From the NCBI RefSeq assembly GCF_019457535.1, contig NZ_CP080417.1, forward strand, positions 1,550,001 through 1,614,000: a DNA stretch of 64,000 nt, given 5' to 3'. The notes beneath the pieces were generated by a model. The model was not told the origin of the DNA and searched no databases. It saw only the letters and a program-made list of their open reading frames with translations. Every line of letters starts with the position of its first letter. Within the stretch, counting starts at the first letter, position 1. This stretch comes from Shewanella halotolerans (lineage in GTDB: Bacteria > Pseudomonadota > Gammaproteobacteria > Enterobacterales > Shewanellaceae). Both the position numbers and the translations under genes were made by a program. This document shows positions 52,627-61,845 of this stretch, one piece after another.

Positions 52627-53425
52627 AGATCACCCGTTTGGTCGATTTGTATGTCACCCGATGCGTGACGTCTGTGTAGCCTGGTGAGGCCGCTACAGGC
52701 CTTAGCTATCGCTTTTTTAAGGATAGCAAAATGTGGTAAAGCACATTTGTTGACCACCAGTCTGCCAATTGGTGTTCATTATGTCAAACGTGGCGGATGT
52801 AATTAATTACATTTTGATGCTGGTAGGAGGAGAGGGCGAAATCCCTGATTTCATTCTCAGGTTGTGTTTGATTTACTTGGCGTTGCTTGCTTCGGGGAAT
52901 TTTAAATGTTTGCGTCTACCTGGATTGTTCTTTGGAGGGGGATTTAAGGTCAATACCAACGACCTTGATAGACATGTTCATTACTCCTGCTCTGACTGTA
53001 CTTAATGTTTGGTACAGCGACGGGCTTTGTTTCCTAAATCGTGAGTAGAGTTGGATCTTTGCTCATACCTCAAGACTTAATCTCTAGTCACAATAAATTT
53101 CGTTAAATCGAAGAGGCGTTGGAGCTATTGTGTAAGCACGATTTTGGCCCTCGGCGACAGGACGTCGCCGTGGAGCGTATAGGGATATATCCACAGCGTG
53201 CCAAAATAGTGTTTGCACGATCCCCGCCGGGCAGGCGTTGGGTGGCCATGAAGGTGCGACCTTCAAGAGCCTTCCACAGAACCATGTCGTTAGAAGCTAC
53301 AACAAAATAACCCTGATAGACGCGACCATCATAATTCCCAGTCGCTGATCATAGCCTGACAACAAGCCGACTTAGATCAAAACAATCTCCCCAATAACCC
53401 CTTAGTATTGGTGTTAAATATTACC
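52627..53425. other. Long intergenic region with structured element, no clear gene
   Basis: These 799 bases separate the 5' end of the PuuD-like gene from the 3' end of the LysR gene. A 78-codon frame at 52769-53005 lacks a ribosome site and looks like chance. The stretch 53105-53290 is rich in nested palindromes and is listed separately. No tRNA or IS remnant was recognised. Confidence 0.6.
53131..53217. other. Structured intergenic element with three nested stems
   Basis: Outer arms TGTAAGCACGATTTTGGC (53131-53148) and 53200-53217 pair at 15 of 18 positions. Inside are a perfect 7-bp hairpin (CGGCGAC-AGGAC-GTCGCCG, 53152-53170) and a second one (GTGGA at 53170, TCCAC at 53190, with inner TATA pairs). 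This would fold as a three-way junction in RNA or a cruciform in DNA. A further hairpin GAAGGT-GCG-ACCTTC lies at 53250-53264, and AGGCGTTGG occurs on both sides (53114 and 53233). It may be a dispersed palindromic repeat or a small RNA; neither can be proven from one copy. Confidence 0.5.
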
Positions 53426-54328
53426 CTATAGCTGATGTTCCCGTTCCCAGTCATGACAGAAGGCGATAAAGGTTTTCAGCAGCGGGCTTAAGTACTTCTC
53501 CTTGTGAACCAGTAACCAGAAGCGGCGCTTCATGTTTAGCGGCAGGCTAAGCACCTTTACTCGTCCGTCGCGGATTGCCGGTTCGGCGGACAGACGTGAC
53601 AGGCAGGCGAGGCCAAGTCCTGCCGAGACCGAGTTGATCAGGGCCTCTGTGTTGTTGAGCTGAAAGGCTTCATGCCATTGCTCCAGCCTTGGGGCGATGA
53701 CCCGCAGGAAAAATTCCCGGGAGCCTGAGCCGGCCTCGCGCAGGATCCAGTGACTCGCCTCGAGTTGATGCAAGGGGATGTCGCTATCTGTGGGCAGAGG
53801 ATGATCTGGCGGGCAGATCACGCACATTTCATCTGAGCTGAAGGGGGTCGCGTCGAGCTCAGAGTGCTGGATCTTACCCTCGATCAGCGCAATATCCAGC
53901 TCGTAGGCGATCAGCATGTCGCAGATCTGCGTCGAGTTAGAGATAAACAGGCTCTGCAACTCGTGCTGGGTATGACGGCGAAAGTCACTCAGCAGATAGG
54001 GGGCCACCTGATTGCCCAGGGTGTCGCTGGCACCGATACGCAGCTGACCCGAGAGTGACTGTTCATCGTTAAACAGCTGCTCGATATCGCCGGCTCTGTG
54101 TAGGAGCTCATCGGCCAGAGGCTGCAACTTGTGTCCCTCCTGATTGAGGATGAGACGGTTGTTCACCCGGTCAAACAGGTGGTGGCCGAGCTGCTTTTCC
54201 AGCTCCGACAGTGCCATACTTACCGCCGCCTTGGAGAGAAACAGGCTGTCGGCCGCGGCGGTTAGGGTCTTGTGTTGGGTGAGTGTGCTAAAGACTTTGA
54301 GTTGCTTGAGCGAGATGTGGCTGGCCAT
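53426..54328 (-). CDS. LysR-family transcriptional regulator
   Basis: The 300-residue protein has the LysR winged HTH at residues 1-60 (SLKQLKVFSTLTQHKTLTAA, LFLSKAAVSMALSELEKQLG) and a periplasmic-binding-like effector domain (LRIGASDTLGNQVAPYLLSD, CVICPPDHPLP, WILREAGSGSREFFLRVIAP). The pattern resembles the CysB/LysR group that controls a divergent transporter. It is divergent from a TDT-family transporter gene and probably regulates it. Confidence 0.9.
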   Translation of the reverse strand: MASHISLKQLKVFSTLTQHKTLTAAADSLFLSKAAVSMALSELEKQLGHHLFDRVNNRLILNQEGHKLQPLADELLHRAGDIEQLFNDEQSLSGQLRIGASDTLGNQVAPYLLSDFRRHTQHELQSLFISNSTQICDMLIAYELDIALIEGKIQHSELDATPFSSDEMCVICPPDHPLPTDSDIPLHQLEASHWILREAGSGSREFFLRVIAPRLEQWHEAFQLNNTEALINSVSAGLGLACLSRLSAEPAIRDGRVKVLSLPLNMKRRFWLLVHKEKYLSPLLKTFIAFCHDWEREHQL

Positions 54329-54438
54329 AGAAGGAGGTTGTTTAGTTATTCTGAACGTTAGTTATAAATAATTAGATATAACAAAACAAAAGGCAAGCGT
54401 ATTATTGCTTCACAGCAAGAAACTTGATTGAGATTGTG

Positions 54439-55410
54439 ATGATTCATAAAACGAAAAAGGCAGTAATGGGCGTTCCTACACCTATGGCCGGCTTGGCACT
54501 GGGCATTGCAAGCCTGGGTTGGTGTTGGGAAAACTTTACTGAGCTTAATGGCTATGGCCAGTGGGCTGGCGCCGCGATCGCTAGTGTGTTGTTAGTCGTC
54601 TTGAGCGTTAAATTTTTCTTTCATAACCATCTTTTAAGGCAAGATCTCGCCCACCCGGTCGTCGGCAGCGTGGTGCCTACCTTCGCGATGGCGACTATGG
54701 TGGTGTCTAACTCATTGGGGCAACTCTTTCCGGTTGCGGGCGACGCCCTGTGGTTGGCGGCTGTGGCGCTGCATATCGTCTTCCTGGTGAGCTTTATCTA
54801 TCACAGGGCGAAGGATTTTGAGCTGCACCACATGGTGCCCAGCTGGTTTGTGCCTCCTGTGGGCATTGTGGTTGCGGATGTATCCTTCTCCGGCAATCCA
54901 GCCCTTGCAGCCATAGCACAAAGCACTCTGGTCTTTGGTATGCTGGCCTATGCGGTGATGCTGCCCATGATGATCTATCGCCTCATGTTCACCCATGAGG
55001 TGCCCGATGCGGCCAAGCCTACGTTGGCGATTCTGGCGGCGCCGGCCAGCCTGTCTCTGGCTGGCTATCTAACGGTGACAGTGACGCCATCGCCGGTGAT
55101 CATCGCCCTGTTATTTGGTATCGCGGTGTTGATGACGGCCATTATCTACCTGGCGTTTTATAAGCTCCTCAGGCTGCCCTTTAGCCCCGGCTATGCGGCG
55201 TTTACCTTCCCCATGGTGATAGGCAGCACGGCACTGTTTAAGATGGCCAACTGGATGGTAGTAGAGGGGATAGAAGCTGAGTATGTGCAGCAGGTGCGAG
55301 ACCTCGCGGCGCTGGAGTTGATGGTTGCGACAGTTGTGGTGGTCTATGTTGCGCTGCGTTACATCAACAGCCTCCTGATACAGCCGCGCCTAGTGTCACG
55401 GACGGCCTAG
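54439..55410 (+). CDS. TDT-family (TehA/SLAC1-type) transporter
   Basis: The 323-residue membrane protein has ten hydrophobic segments with the family features VPTPMAGLALGIASLGWCWE, HPVVGSVVPTFAMATMVVSN and FPMVIGSTALFKMANWMV. TDT proteins carry anions such as dicarboxylates, sulfite or tellurite. The frame starts at a TTG at 54424; the ATG at 54439 is preferred. It is divergent from a LysR gene. Its last codons lie in a 17-bp tandem repeat. Confidence 0.88.
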   Translation: MIHKTKKAVMGVPTPMAGLALGIASLGWCWENFTELNGYGQWAGAAIASVLLVVLSVKFFFHNHLLRQDLAHPVVGSVVPTFAMATMVVSNSLGQLFPVAGDALWLAAVALHIVFLVSFIYHRAKDFELHHMVPSWFVPPVGIVVADVSFSGNPALAAIAQSTLVFGMLAYAVMLPMMIYRLMFTHEVPDAAKPTLAILAAPASLSLAGYLTVTVTPSPVIIALLFGIAVLMTAIIYLAFYKLLRLPFSPGYAAFTFPMVIGSTALFKMANWMVVEGIEAEYVQQVRDLAALELMVATVVVVYVALRYINSLLIQPRLVSRTA

Positions 55411-55456
55411 TGTCACGAATAGCCTAGTGTTAAGGATAGGCTAGTGTTACGGATAG
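55389..55456 (+). repeat. 17-bp tandem repeat over the transporter stop codon
   Basis: Units start at 55389, 55406, 55423 and 55440 (CCTAGTGTCACGGACGG, CCTAGTGTCACGAATAG, CCTAGTGTTAAGGATAG, GCTAGTGTTACGGATAG), with a partial fifth. The gene's TAG stop at 55408-55410 lies in the second unit. Confidence 0.85.
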
Positions 55457-55558
55457 GCTAGTATCGCGTCCTTATGACGTAAATTATTACGTCAGCCCCA
55501 TGACTTCACCGGCGTGAGCGCGTAAAATCCCCGCTTTCAGCAAGGGCCCTAATGCCAA

Positions 55559-57280
55559 ATGGGCCCGCTTATCGCCTATTTACTCAAGATGTCAGACGCC
55601 ATGTACTGTGCCCAGCAATGTTTTACCCCCTTTAGCGCCTTAATTGAGGGCATAGCGCTGCCTGAGCGGTTTACCTTTCCCTTTTATTATGAGCCCCACA
55701 TACTGTGTGAGCTGGCGGCCAGCGAGCTGCAAGCACACCTAAAGCAGCAACAGAGTTGGCAACATAACTTTGGCCTGACGGGGCAGCGTGAAGGCGCCAT
55801 AGGTAAGATGTTTGGCGTGCTAGTGGTGCAAAAAGCTGATGGTGAGCTTGGCTATCTCAAGGCGTTTTCCGGTAAGTTAGCCGAGCAGAATCTACTGCCG
55901 GGCTTCGTACCGCCGGTGTTCGACATGCTGACCCAGGACAGCTTCTTTCACGGCGAGCAGCAGGCCATCAATCAGTTAACTACTGAGCTTGAATCGTTGC
56001 AGCAGGCGCCAGAACTTGCATCGCTTAGTGATGAGCTAAATGAATTAAACGCTGGTAAAGCTGCGGCGGTGACCGATCTGCGGGCAGAGATCATCGAGAA
56101 CCGTAAGGCACGTAAGGCCAGACGTGTGGCCGGTGAGCGGCTAGATGCCCAGGCTTTCGAGGCGTTGCAGCAACAACTTGGCCGCGAGAGCGTGGCCGAG
56201 AAGCACAGACTCAGACAGTTAAATGAGCAGTGGGATAGCCAGATCGCCGAACGCGAGCATCGCCTTAGCGCACTGCAAGATGAGATTGAGGCGTTAAAGC
56301 TGCAGCGGGCCAGTCAGTCCAACGCGCTGCAACGCAAGCTGTTCGCCCAGTATCGCTTCTTGAATCAGGCGGGGGAGGTCAAAGATCTCAACACCCTATT
56401 TAGCCTATCGCCAAAAGGATTACCTCCTGCAGGCGCAGGAGAGTGCGCCGCGCCTAAGCTGTTGCAGTTCGCCTTCGCCAACGGCCTCAAGCCCATCGCT
56501 ATGGCGGAGTTCTGGTGGGGGGCGTCGCCCAAGTCGGAGGTGAAGCAGCATAAGCAGTTCTATGGTGCCTGTCACGGCAAGTGTGAGCCGATTTTGGCCC
56601 ATATGCTGAGTGGCATAGCGCTGGATGACAACCCGCTGCTGAACAATCCCGCCGAGGGCAAAGATCTCTCCATCCTCTATCAGGATGAGGCGATCGCCGT
56701 GGTCAACAAACCGGCGGAGTTTCTCTCCGTGCCGGGCAAGCACGTAACCGACAGCGTCTATAGCCGTATGCGGCAGGCTTTTCCCAAGGCAACCGGGCCG
56801 CTGATTGTCCACCGCTTGGATATGTCCACCTCAGGCCTTATGGTGATCGCCCTGAGTAGCGAGGCCAATACCGCTCTGGTGCAGCAGTTTATCGGCCGTA
56901 CCGTGGAGAAGCGTTATCTGGCCAGGGTAGCGGGTGAGGTGCAGGGGGAAGAGGGCGAGATCAAGCTGCCGCTGCGGGTGGATCTCGACGACAGGCCGCG
57001 TCAGCTGGTGTGTTTCGAGCACGGAAAACATGCCCATACCTATTGGCAGGTAAAATCCAGAGGTGAGGGGACGACCTTGCTGTCACTGTATCCTAAGACG
57101 GGACGTACCCATCAGCTCAGGGTGCACTGTGCACACCAGGATGGCCTGGGTATGCCTATCATAGGTGATGACCTCTATGGGGCTAAGGCCAACCGCCTGC
57201 ATCTGCACGCCCAGTATCTGGCCTTTAACCATCCCATCAGTGGCGAGCGAATCAGCTTTAGCTGCGATCCCGATTTCTAG
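55559..57280 (+). CDS. Large RluA-family pseudouridine synthase with coiled-coil N-terminal part
   Basis: The 573-residue protein has an unusual N-terminal half: a folded region to residue about 130, then a long coiled coil (residues about 135-270, rich in Glu, Leu, Gln, Arg), and from residue about 370 a standard RluA catalytic domain (LIVHRLDMSTSGLMVIALS, GRTHQLRVHCAHQDGLGMPI, IIGDDLYGAKANRLHLHA). A Cys-containing segment (FYGACHGKCEPILAHML) precedes it. Long RluA-family proteins like this occur in Shewanella and Vibrio; the RNA target is unknown. Starts at 55559 or 55589 (MSDAMYCAQQ) are both possible. Confidence 0.87.
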   Translation: MGPLIAYLLKMSDAMYCAQQCFTPFSALIEGIALPERFTFPFYYEPHILCELAASELQAHLKQQQSWQHNFGLTGQREGAIGKMFGVLVVQKADGELGYLKAFSGKLAEQNLLPGFVPPVFDMLTQDSFFHGEQQAINQLTTELESLQQAPELASLSDELNELNAGKAAAVTDLRAEIIENRKARKARRVAGERLDAQAFEALQQQLGRESVAEKHRLRQLNEQWDSQIAEREHRLSALQDEIEALKLQRASQSNALQRKLFAQYRFLNQAGEVKDLNTLFSLSPKGLPPAGAGECAAPKLLQFAFANGLKPIAMAEFWWGASPKSEVKQHKQFYGACHGKCEPILAHMLSGIALDDNPLLNNPAEGKDLSILYQDEAIAVVNKPAEFLSVPGKHVTDSVYSRMRQAFPKATGPLIVHRLDMSTSGLMVIALSSEANTALVQQFIGRTVEKRYLARVAGEVQGEEGEIKLPLRVDLDDRPRQLVCFEHGKHAHTYWQVKSRGEGTTLLSLYPKTGRTHQLRVHCAHQDGLGMPIIGDDLYGAKANRLHLHAQYLAFNHPISGERISFSCDPDF

Positions 57281-57354
57281 GCCTGTCTAACTTAGGCCTG
57301 ACTAACTATGGCCTGTCTAACTATGGCCTGTCTAGCTTAGGCCTAGCTTAGCCT
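57280..57354 (+). repeat. 15-bp tandem repeat starting at the stop codon of the RluA-like gene
   Basis: Units begin at 57280, 57295, 57310 and 57325 (GGCCTGTCTAACTTA, GGCCTGACTAACTAT, GGCCTGTCTAACTAT, GGCCTGTCTAGCTTA), then a decayed unit. The last base of the TAG stop (57280) is the first base of unit 1. Confidence 0.85.
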
Positions 57355-57378
57355 AGGCCAGTTTGCCACGGTCATCAC

Positions 57379-58542
57379 TTAACCTTGGTCCTGACCGCGG
57401 CTTAGCAGCACCTGACCCAGGTAGAGCTGCAGCAGGCCGTCGAGTTTTTGAATATCCACCTTAGTGATCTGGGCTATTTTATCCAGGCGATACCTCAGGG
57501 TGTTACGGTGGATAAACAGCGCCTTGGCGCAGGCCTGCTGGTCGCCGAAATGGCCCAGATAGCTGGCCAGTGTCTTGCGCAGCAGGGCGTTTTTGTCCCT
57601 GTCGATGAGGCGCTGAAACGGCCTCAGCAGCTGCTCGCCGCGCCAGTCATGTTTTAGCCCAGAGAGCATCACCAGCAGGGCATGATCTTCATACAGGTAC
57701 TTGCTCTGCTCTGGGTGTAGCTGCTGGCCAAAATTAAGGGTTTCCAGCGCCGTCTGATAGGAACGGTTGATATCCATGGTGGCGGGAAAGTAGTGGCCCA
57801 GGGAAATCTTCAATCTGGCGTTTAGTTCACTGGGCAGACGCTTGAGCAGACGGTCGATACGCAGGCTCTCGGCCTCGGCGCTCCAGGCCTTGCCATCGAG
57901 GAAGGCGGGTTTGAGGATCACCAGCTCTGTCATAGAGGTCATGGCGATCAGGTTGCCGCGGGACGGCGTCTCTAACAGGTGCAGCACCGTCTTGAGCTGG
58001 GAGTTGGCCAGCTCGTCGCCGGCGTCGTCGCTGATACGCAGCACGGCTGCGACCCTTGGCATCTCGAGATCGATATCCAGACGCTGGGCCCAGATCTTCA
58101 GGTGATTGAGGTCCCGTCCCTCGGGCTTTATCAGCTGCAGAATAAACTCCTCCTGCTGACGGGCGCGCCACTGAGCCACATCCAGTGAGTTGGCCTGCTC
58201 GACGATCATCTCGGCGGTCATCTTCAATAGCTCACCGAAGGCCTTGAGGTGTTCGGGTTCTCCTGTGATGCCGATGACGCCTATGATCTCACCCTGATAG
58301 TGCAGCGGCAGGTTGATGCCGGGCTTGACCCCCTGCAAGCTGGCGGCGCTGGCGCTGTTAAGTTCGACGGTGCGGTTCTGACTGATGGCCAGCAGGGCCC
58401 CCTCGTGGGTGGAGCCGATGCGGTGGGGCTCGCCCGAGCCGAGGATCACCCCCTGGCTGTTCATCACATTGATGTTGTGTCCTATGATCGCCATGGTGCG
58501 ATCCACTATCTGCTGGGCGAGTTGATTATCGAGAAAGTACAA
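57379..58542 (-). CDS. cdaR: Sugar-diacid/glycerate regulator CdaR
   Basis: The 387-residue protein aligns with E. coli CdaR along its length: the N-terminal diacid-recognition domain (LAQQIVDRTMAIIGHNINVM, GSTHEGALLAISQNRTVEL, LPLHYQGEIIGVIGITGEPE) and a C-terminal PucR-type HTH (ALFIHRNTLRYRLDKIAQIT near residue 350). CdaR activates glycerate and sugar-diacid genes; here its targets are probably the glycerate kinase and GntP-type genes about 6 kb to the left. The start is a TTG at 58542; the nearby ATG is out of frame. Confidence 0.92.
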   Translation of the reverse strand: MYFLDNQLAQQIVDRTMAIIGHNINVMNSQGVILGSGEPHRIGSTHEGALLAISQNRTVELNSASAASLQGVKPGINLPLHYQGEIIGVIGITGEPEHLKAFGELLKMTAEMIVEQANSLDVAQWRARQQEEFILQLIKPEGRDLNHLKIWAQRLDIDLEMPRVAAVLRISDDAGDELANSQLKTVLHLLETPSRGNLIAMTSMTELVILKPAFLDGKAWSAEAESLRIDRLLKRLPSELNARLKISLGHYFPATMDINRSYQTALETLNFGQQLHPEQSKYLYEDHALLVMLSGLKHDWRGEQLLRPFQRLIDRDKNALLRKTLASYLGHFGDQQACAKALFIHRNTLRYRLDKIAQITKVDIQKLDGLLQLYLGQVLLSRGQDQG

Positions 58543-58647
58543 GGCGCTGGGTCATCTTGAAGGTGGTGTGTTGAGCTTAAGGCAAAAGCCCGACGGGAAA
58601 AAGCCTGGGAGGCTGTTTTTGCGAGATGGCAATCATCGATAGCGCAT

Positions 58648-58675
58648 AAAAAACCCGCGACGGGCGCGGGTTTTT
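58648..58675. terminator. Terminator of the mtrCAB operon
   Basis: AAAAAACCCGCG ... CGCGGGTTTTT, a GC-rich stem with A and T runs on both sides, 30 bases after the mtrB stop on the minus strand. Confidence 0.9.
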
Positions 58676-58704
58676 AAAGCTAATTAGCTATGAGTGGATG
58701 GCAA

Positions 58705-60804
58705 TTACAGCTTGTAGCTCATGCTCAGCATGATCAGGTGAGCGTTGTAGTCATGGCTGTTGTAGCCAAAGCCGACCACATTCCAGATCCCGTCTGGCGC
58801 TATGCTGTTACCTGGGTCATTGTCCTTGTATTTCTCCATCTTGTAGTCAAGACGCAGTGCCATATTGTCGGTGGCCTGGTATTGACCGTAGACATTGACG
58901 TTATGGACCTTGGCATAGTAATCACCATAGTTGCCGCTGAGACCCTGTTTTACCTGGGTGTTGCTGCTCGAATCTGAGTAGGTGTAGTCCACGCCCAGGC
59001 GCAGTTTCTTCTCTAACAGATTGTTGTAGCTGAACCCGGCGCCGATCACATCGACCTGATCTTCCACCAGACCAAACCAGTTAGGCGTGCTGTAGTTGCT
59101 GCTGCCTGCCTGCTCTGAGTCTATGTTTTGACGATTGTAGAAGGCGTTCACCATCATGTCGTCGTTGATCAGGTAGCTGGCGTTGATGTCGTAGCTAACA
59201 TCTTTCGACTCGGTCAGACCTACCTGGGTGTCGTTGTAGTCATCCAGGGCATAACGGCCACCGAAGTCTATGGTCAGGGCATCGATTGGCGTGTGGCTGA
59301 TACGTGCCTCAACCATGGTGCGCTGACGATCCGCCAGATTGTACTTGCGCAGCAGGCTGTTAGACTCGCTCGAAGTCCACTCTGAGGCCTGATATTCGGA
59401 GCCATCACGCTCGCCATAGCTGCCCTTGATCCACATATCCCAGTTGTCGAACGCGCTGAGGTGGAACTTGGTCCATAGCGTGTTCTCATCTGTGGTTTCG
59501 CGGTCCTGGTAGCTACGCTCGTCACGGCGGAAGTCGTAACCCGCTTCCAGCTTCATGCCACGGCTCAGACGGAAATCGGCGCCCAACTTAGCCCTTTGTG
59601 TCGTGAAGTCATAAGGGGTATTGTAGGCCACCTTGCCTGTGGTGGAGTTGATGCTGATCTGGGTCCACTCTTCCACATTGGTCTTGTTATCGCGGTCGCT
59701 ATAGTCATAGCTGGCGTTAACGCGAACCGTGCGGTTGATGCGGGACACCACCTTGAGGTTAGCGCCCTTCATGTCGACCTTGGCATCCAGTGCGTCCACA
59801 GGTGTCTGGTAACCATAACCTGAGGTAACCAGCGCCTGATCCTGGCTCATCTGACCGTAATGCACGCGGCCGCTCATGATGGTGCTGCCCGCCGTATATT
59901 GGCCCATCAGCGAGACTGTGTGTGCCTCGTTGTCTGGGTCTAAGGCCATGGTGCCCTGAGTCTGGGCGCCGAAGGTCGGATTAAAGGCGTTGTCGAAGGT
60001 GAGCTGGCTGTACTCATTCTTAAAGCTCGAGCCTGAGTAGGCCAGGGCGGTAAACCAGGTGTCGCCTTTAAGCTTGATACCCGCCTCAACTGTGTCTGTG
60101 GTGTAGTCCACAGGCTCTGCCAGCATCATAGACTGGTTGAAGAAGCTGCCCGATGCCTGCTTGAGGCCGGTCTTATCTTCACGCTGGTAATTGACGTAGG
60201 TGCTCCACAGCTCTTCACCCTGATACTCGAAACCGATGCCGGCGCGCTTGCGCTTGAGCGACAGCTCCAGTGGGTTGAGGCTGCTGTATAGCTCGCTCAT
60301 ATCCTGGCTCGAACCCGCCGTCTGCCAGTTGTCTGGCAGGGTCAGGTGGTCGCCGCCCACGCCTTGATAAGGGCTCATTGCCTTATCAGTCTTGTAGGTG
60401 GCTATCTGACGGTAGTTGAGGCTCAGCTTGTGCTGACCTACCTTGCCAGACTCGAGATCAAGGCGGCCGTTTTCCATGCCGAGGTTTTGCGCCTCTATAC
60501 TGGCACGGTAGCCAGATTCGCTGATGTAGCTCACATCGGCGTCCACCTTGCCTACAAATTCATTTTCGGCGGCAAAGGCGTTGGCTGAGCGGATGTCGTC
60601 GCTGTCGTTGTAACCGACGCCGGCACCGATAGTGCCACTGACGCCTGTCTCAATCTTACAACGCTTACAGTCCCACTTGTCGAACTTCACCTTTTCTGTG
60701 TTGGCGTTTTGAATGCCATAGCCGTCGGCCAGCGCCATGCCGGGAATGACGATACCGGCATTAGCGATAAGGGCGAGGGTGACTACATTGAGTTTGAATT
60801 TCAT
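58705..60804 (-). CDS. mtrB: Outer-membrane decahaem-associated porin MtrB
   Basis: The 699-residue protein is a 26-strand outer-membrane barrel that surrounds MtrA and holds MtrC outside. It has a signal peptide (cleaved after ALA near residue 26), a CKRC motif at residues 46-49 matching the CxxC of Shewanella MtrB, and alternating beta strands to the end (LIMLSMSYKL). AAGGAG stands 8 bases before the ATG. It follows mtrA by 12 bases, so the two are co-translated. The CxxC is thought to prevent damage during periplasmic folding in MR-1. Confidence 0.96.
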   Translation of the reverse strand: MKFKLNVVTLALIANAGIVIPGMALADGYGIQNANTEKVKFDKWDCKRCKIETGVSGTIGAGVGYNDSDDIRSANAFAAENEFVGKVDADVSYISESGYRASIEAQNLGMENGRLDLESGKVGQHKLSLNYRQIATYKTDKAMSPYQGVGGDHLTLPDNWQTAGSSQDMSELYSSLNPLELSLKRKRAGIGFEYQGEELWSTYVNYQREDKTGLKQASGSFFNQSMMLAEPVDYTTDTVEAGIKLKGDTWFTALAYSGSSFKNEYSQLTFDNAFNPTFGAQTQGTMALDPDNEAHTVSLMGQYTAGSTIMSGRVHYGQMSQDQALVTSGYGYQTPVDALDAKVDMKGANLKVVSRINRTVRVNASYDYSDRDNKTNVEEWTQISINSTTGKVAYNTPYDFTTQRAKLGADFRLSRGMKLEAGYDFRRDERSYQDRETTDENTLWTKFHLSAFDNWDMWIKGSYGERDGSEYQASEWTSSESNSLLRKYNLADRQRTMVEARISHTPIDALTIDFGGRYALDDYNDTQVGLTESKDVSYDINASYLINDDMMVNAFYNRQNIDSEQAGSSNYSTPNWFGLVEDQVDVIGAGFSYNNLLEKKLRLGVDYTYSDSSSNTQVKQGLSGNYGDYYAKVHNVNVYGQYQATDNMALRLDYKMEKYKDNDPGNSIAPDGIWNVVGFGYNSHDYNAHLIMLSMSYKL

Positions 60805-60816
60805 CTTCTCGTCTCC

Positions 60817-61806
60817 TTAGCGCTGGAACAGTTTGCCAGATGGATGGTTAGAACCATGGATCTGGTTGTGACAGTTCAGACAGCTGCGACCACCGGTAAA
60901 GGCATTGCCACCCACGGTAGAACCTTGGTCAGTGTTGCCCATGTAAGCATTGCTGGCATGGCCATCGCTAGCGTGGCACTGCTGACAAAGTTGCGGGGCG
61001 CGGGTCTTCAACATGCCCTCGTTAACACTGCCGTGCGGGTTGTGACAGGTAACGCAGTTTTCAGTTACGGGCGCATGTTCCCATAGCTTTGGGCCGCGTT
61101 TTTCTGCGTGGCACGAATAGCAGGTTTCGTTAACGCTGGGCTTGACCAGGTCCGAGTCCGACAGGGTACCGTGTGGATTGTGGCAATCGCTACAGACCAT
61201 CTGCGCCCACTTCATTGGGTGAGAAGAACGCTTGTTCATGTCGGATTTTTGCTTGGTGTGACAGCTGGTACAGACTTCCATCTCTGTGTTCTTAGAGAGC
61301 ACAGGATCTTTATCTGTGTGCACCGAATGACAAGAGGCACAGGCTACATCAGCGTTGTCATGGTGACCGCCGTTCCAAGCCATGCGCTTGTCATCTTTGT
61401 GACAGCTCATACAGACGCTGTTTTGCTTCTCGGCAGACAGGGTAGAGTCTGGACCGAAGGCGATCATCGGCTCGTTACCGCCGCGGTTATGCTTACCCAT
61501 GGGGCCGTGGCAGGCTTCACATTGCAGGCCGGCCATCGGGCTCTTGCTCGAGTCGGCAGCGCCGTGTACGCCCTTGAACAGGTCCATGACCTTTTCAGAC
61601 TTGCCGTGACACATGAGACAAGAGTCGGCGCCCTTAGGCGAGTATTGGCCTTCGGCGAACTTCTTGTCCAGGGTGGCTTCCACCTCGTCCGGGGTCATCT
61701 TGGCATCCCACTTAGACGCCACCGCGCCCTGGCTTATGCCCAGCGACAGCAGTGCAACTGCCATCACCGCCGGAAACAGGCTTTTGAATTGATTTGTGAT
61801 TTTCAT
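60817..61806 (-). CDS. mtrA: Periplasmic decahaem cytochrome MtrA
   Basis: The 329-residue protein has a Sec signal peptide (MKITNQFKSLFPAVMAVALL, cleaved after VASK-region near residue 31) and ten CxxCH haem-binding motifs: CLMCH, CEACH, CMSCH, CASCH, CTSCH, CSDCH, CYSCH, CVTCH, CQQCH, CLNCH. The sequence matches MtrA of Shewanella oneidensis along its length (KWDAKMTPDEVEATLDKKFA start). It carries electrons from the inner membrane through MtrB. The frame opens at 61872; AGGA eight bases before the ATG at 61806 supports the later start. Confidence 0.96.
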   Translation of the reverse strand: MKITNQFKSLFPAVMAVALLSLGISQGAVASKWDAKMTPDEVEATLDKKFAEGQYSPKGADSCLMCHGKSEKVMDLFKGVHGAADSSKSPMAGLQCEACHGPMGKHNRGGNEPMIAFGPDSTLSAEKQNSVCMSCHKDDKRMAWNGGHHDNADVACASCHSVHTDKDPVLSKNTEMEVCTSCHTKQKSDMNKRSSHPMKWAQMVCSDCHNPHGTLSDSDLVKPSVNETCYSCHAEKRGPKLWEHAPVTENCVTCHNPHGSVNEGMLKTRAPQLCQQCHASDGHASNAYMGNTDQGSTVGGNAFTGGRSCLNCHNQIHGSNHPSGKLFQR

Positions 61807-61845
61807 AATAGGCATCCTAATTTGCACAAATGAGTCGTGAAAAGT

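Noticed and set aside
52769..53005. 78-codon frame upstream of the PuuD-like gene
   Set aside because: No ribosome site, odd composition and no recognisable family; treated as chance.
53119..53310. 63-codon plus-strand frame, and overlapping minus-strand frames, through the structured intergenic element
   Set aside because: The sequence is dominated by nested palindromes, so frames open on both strands; no ribosome site.
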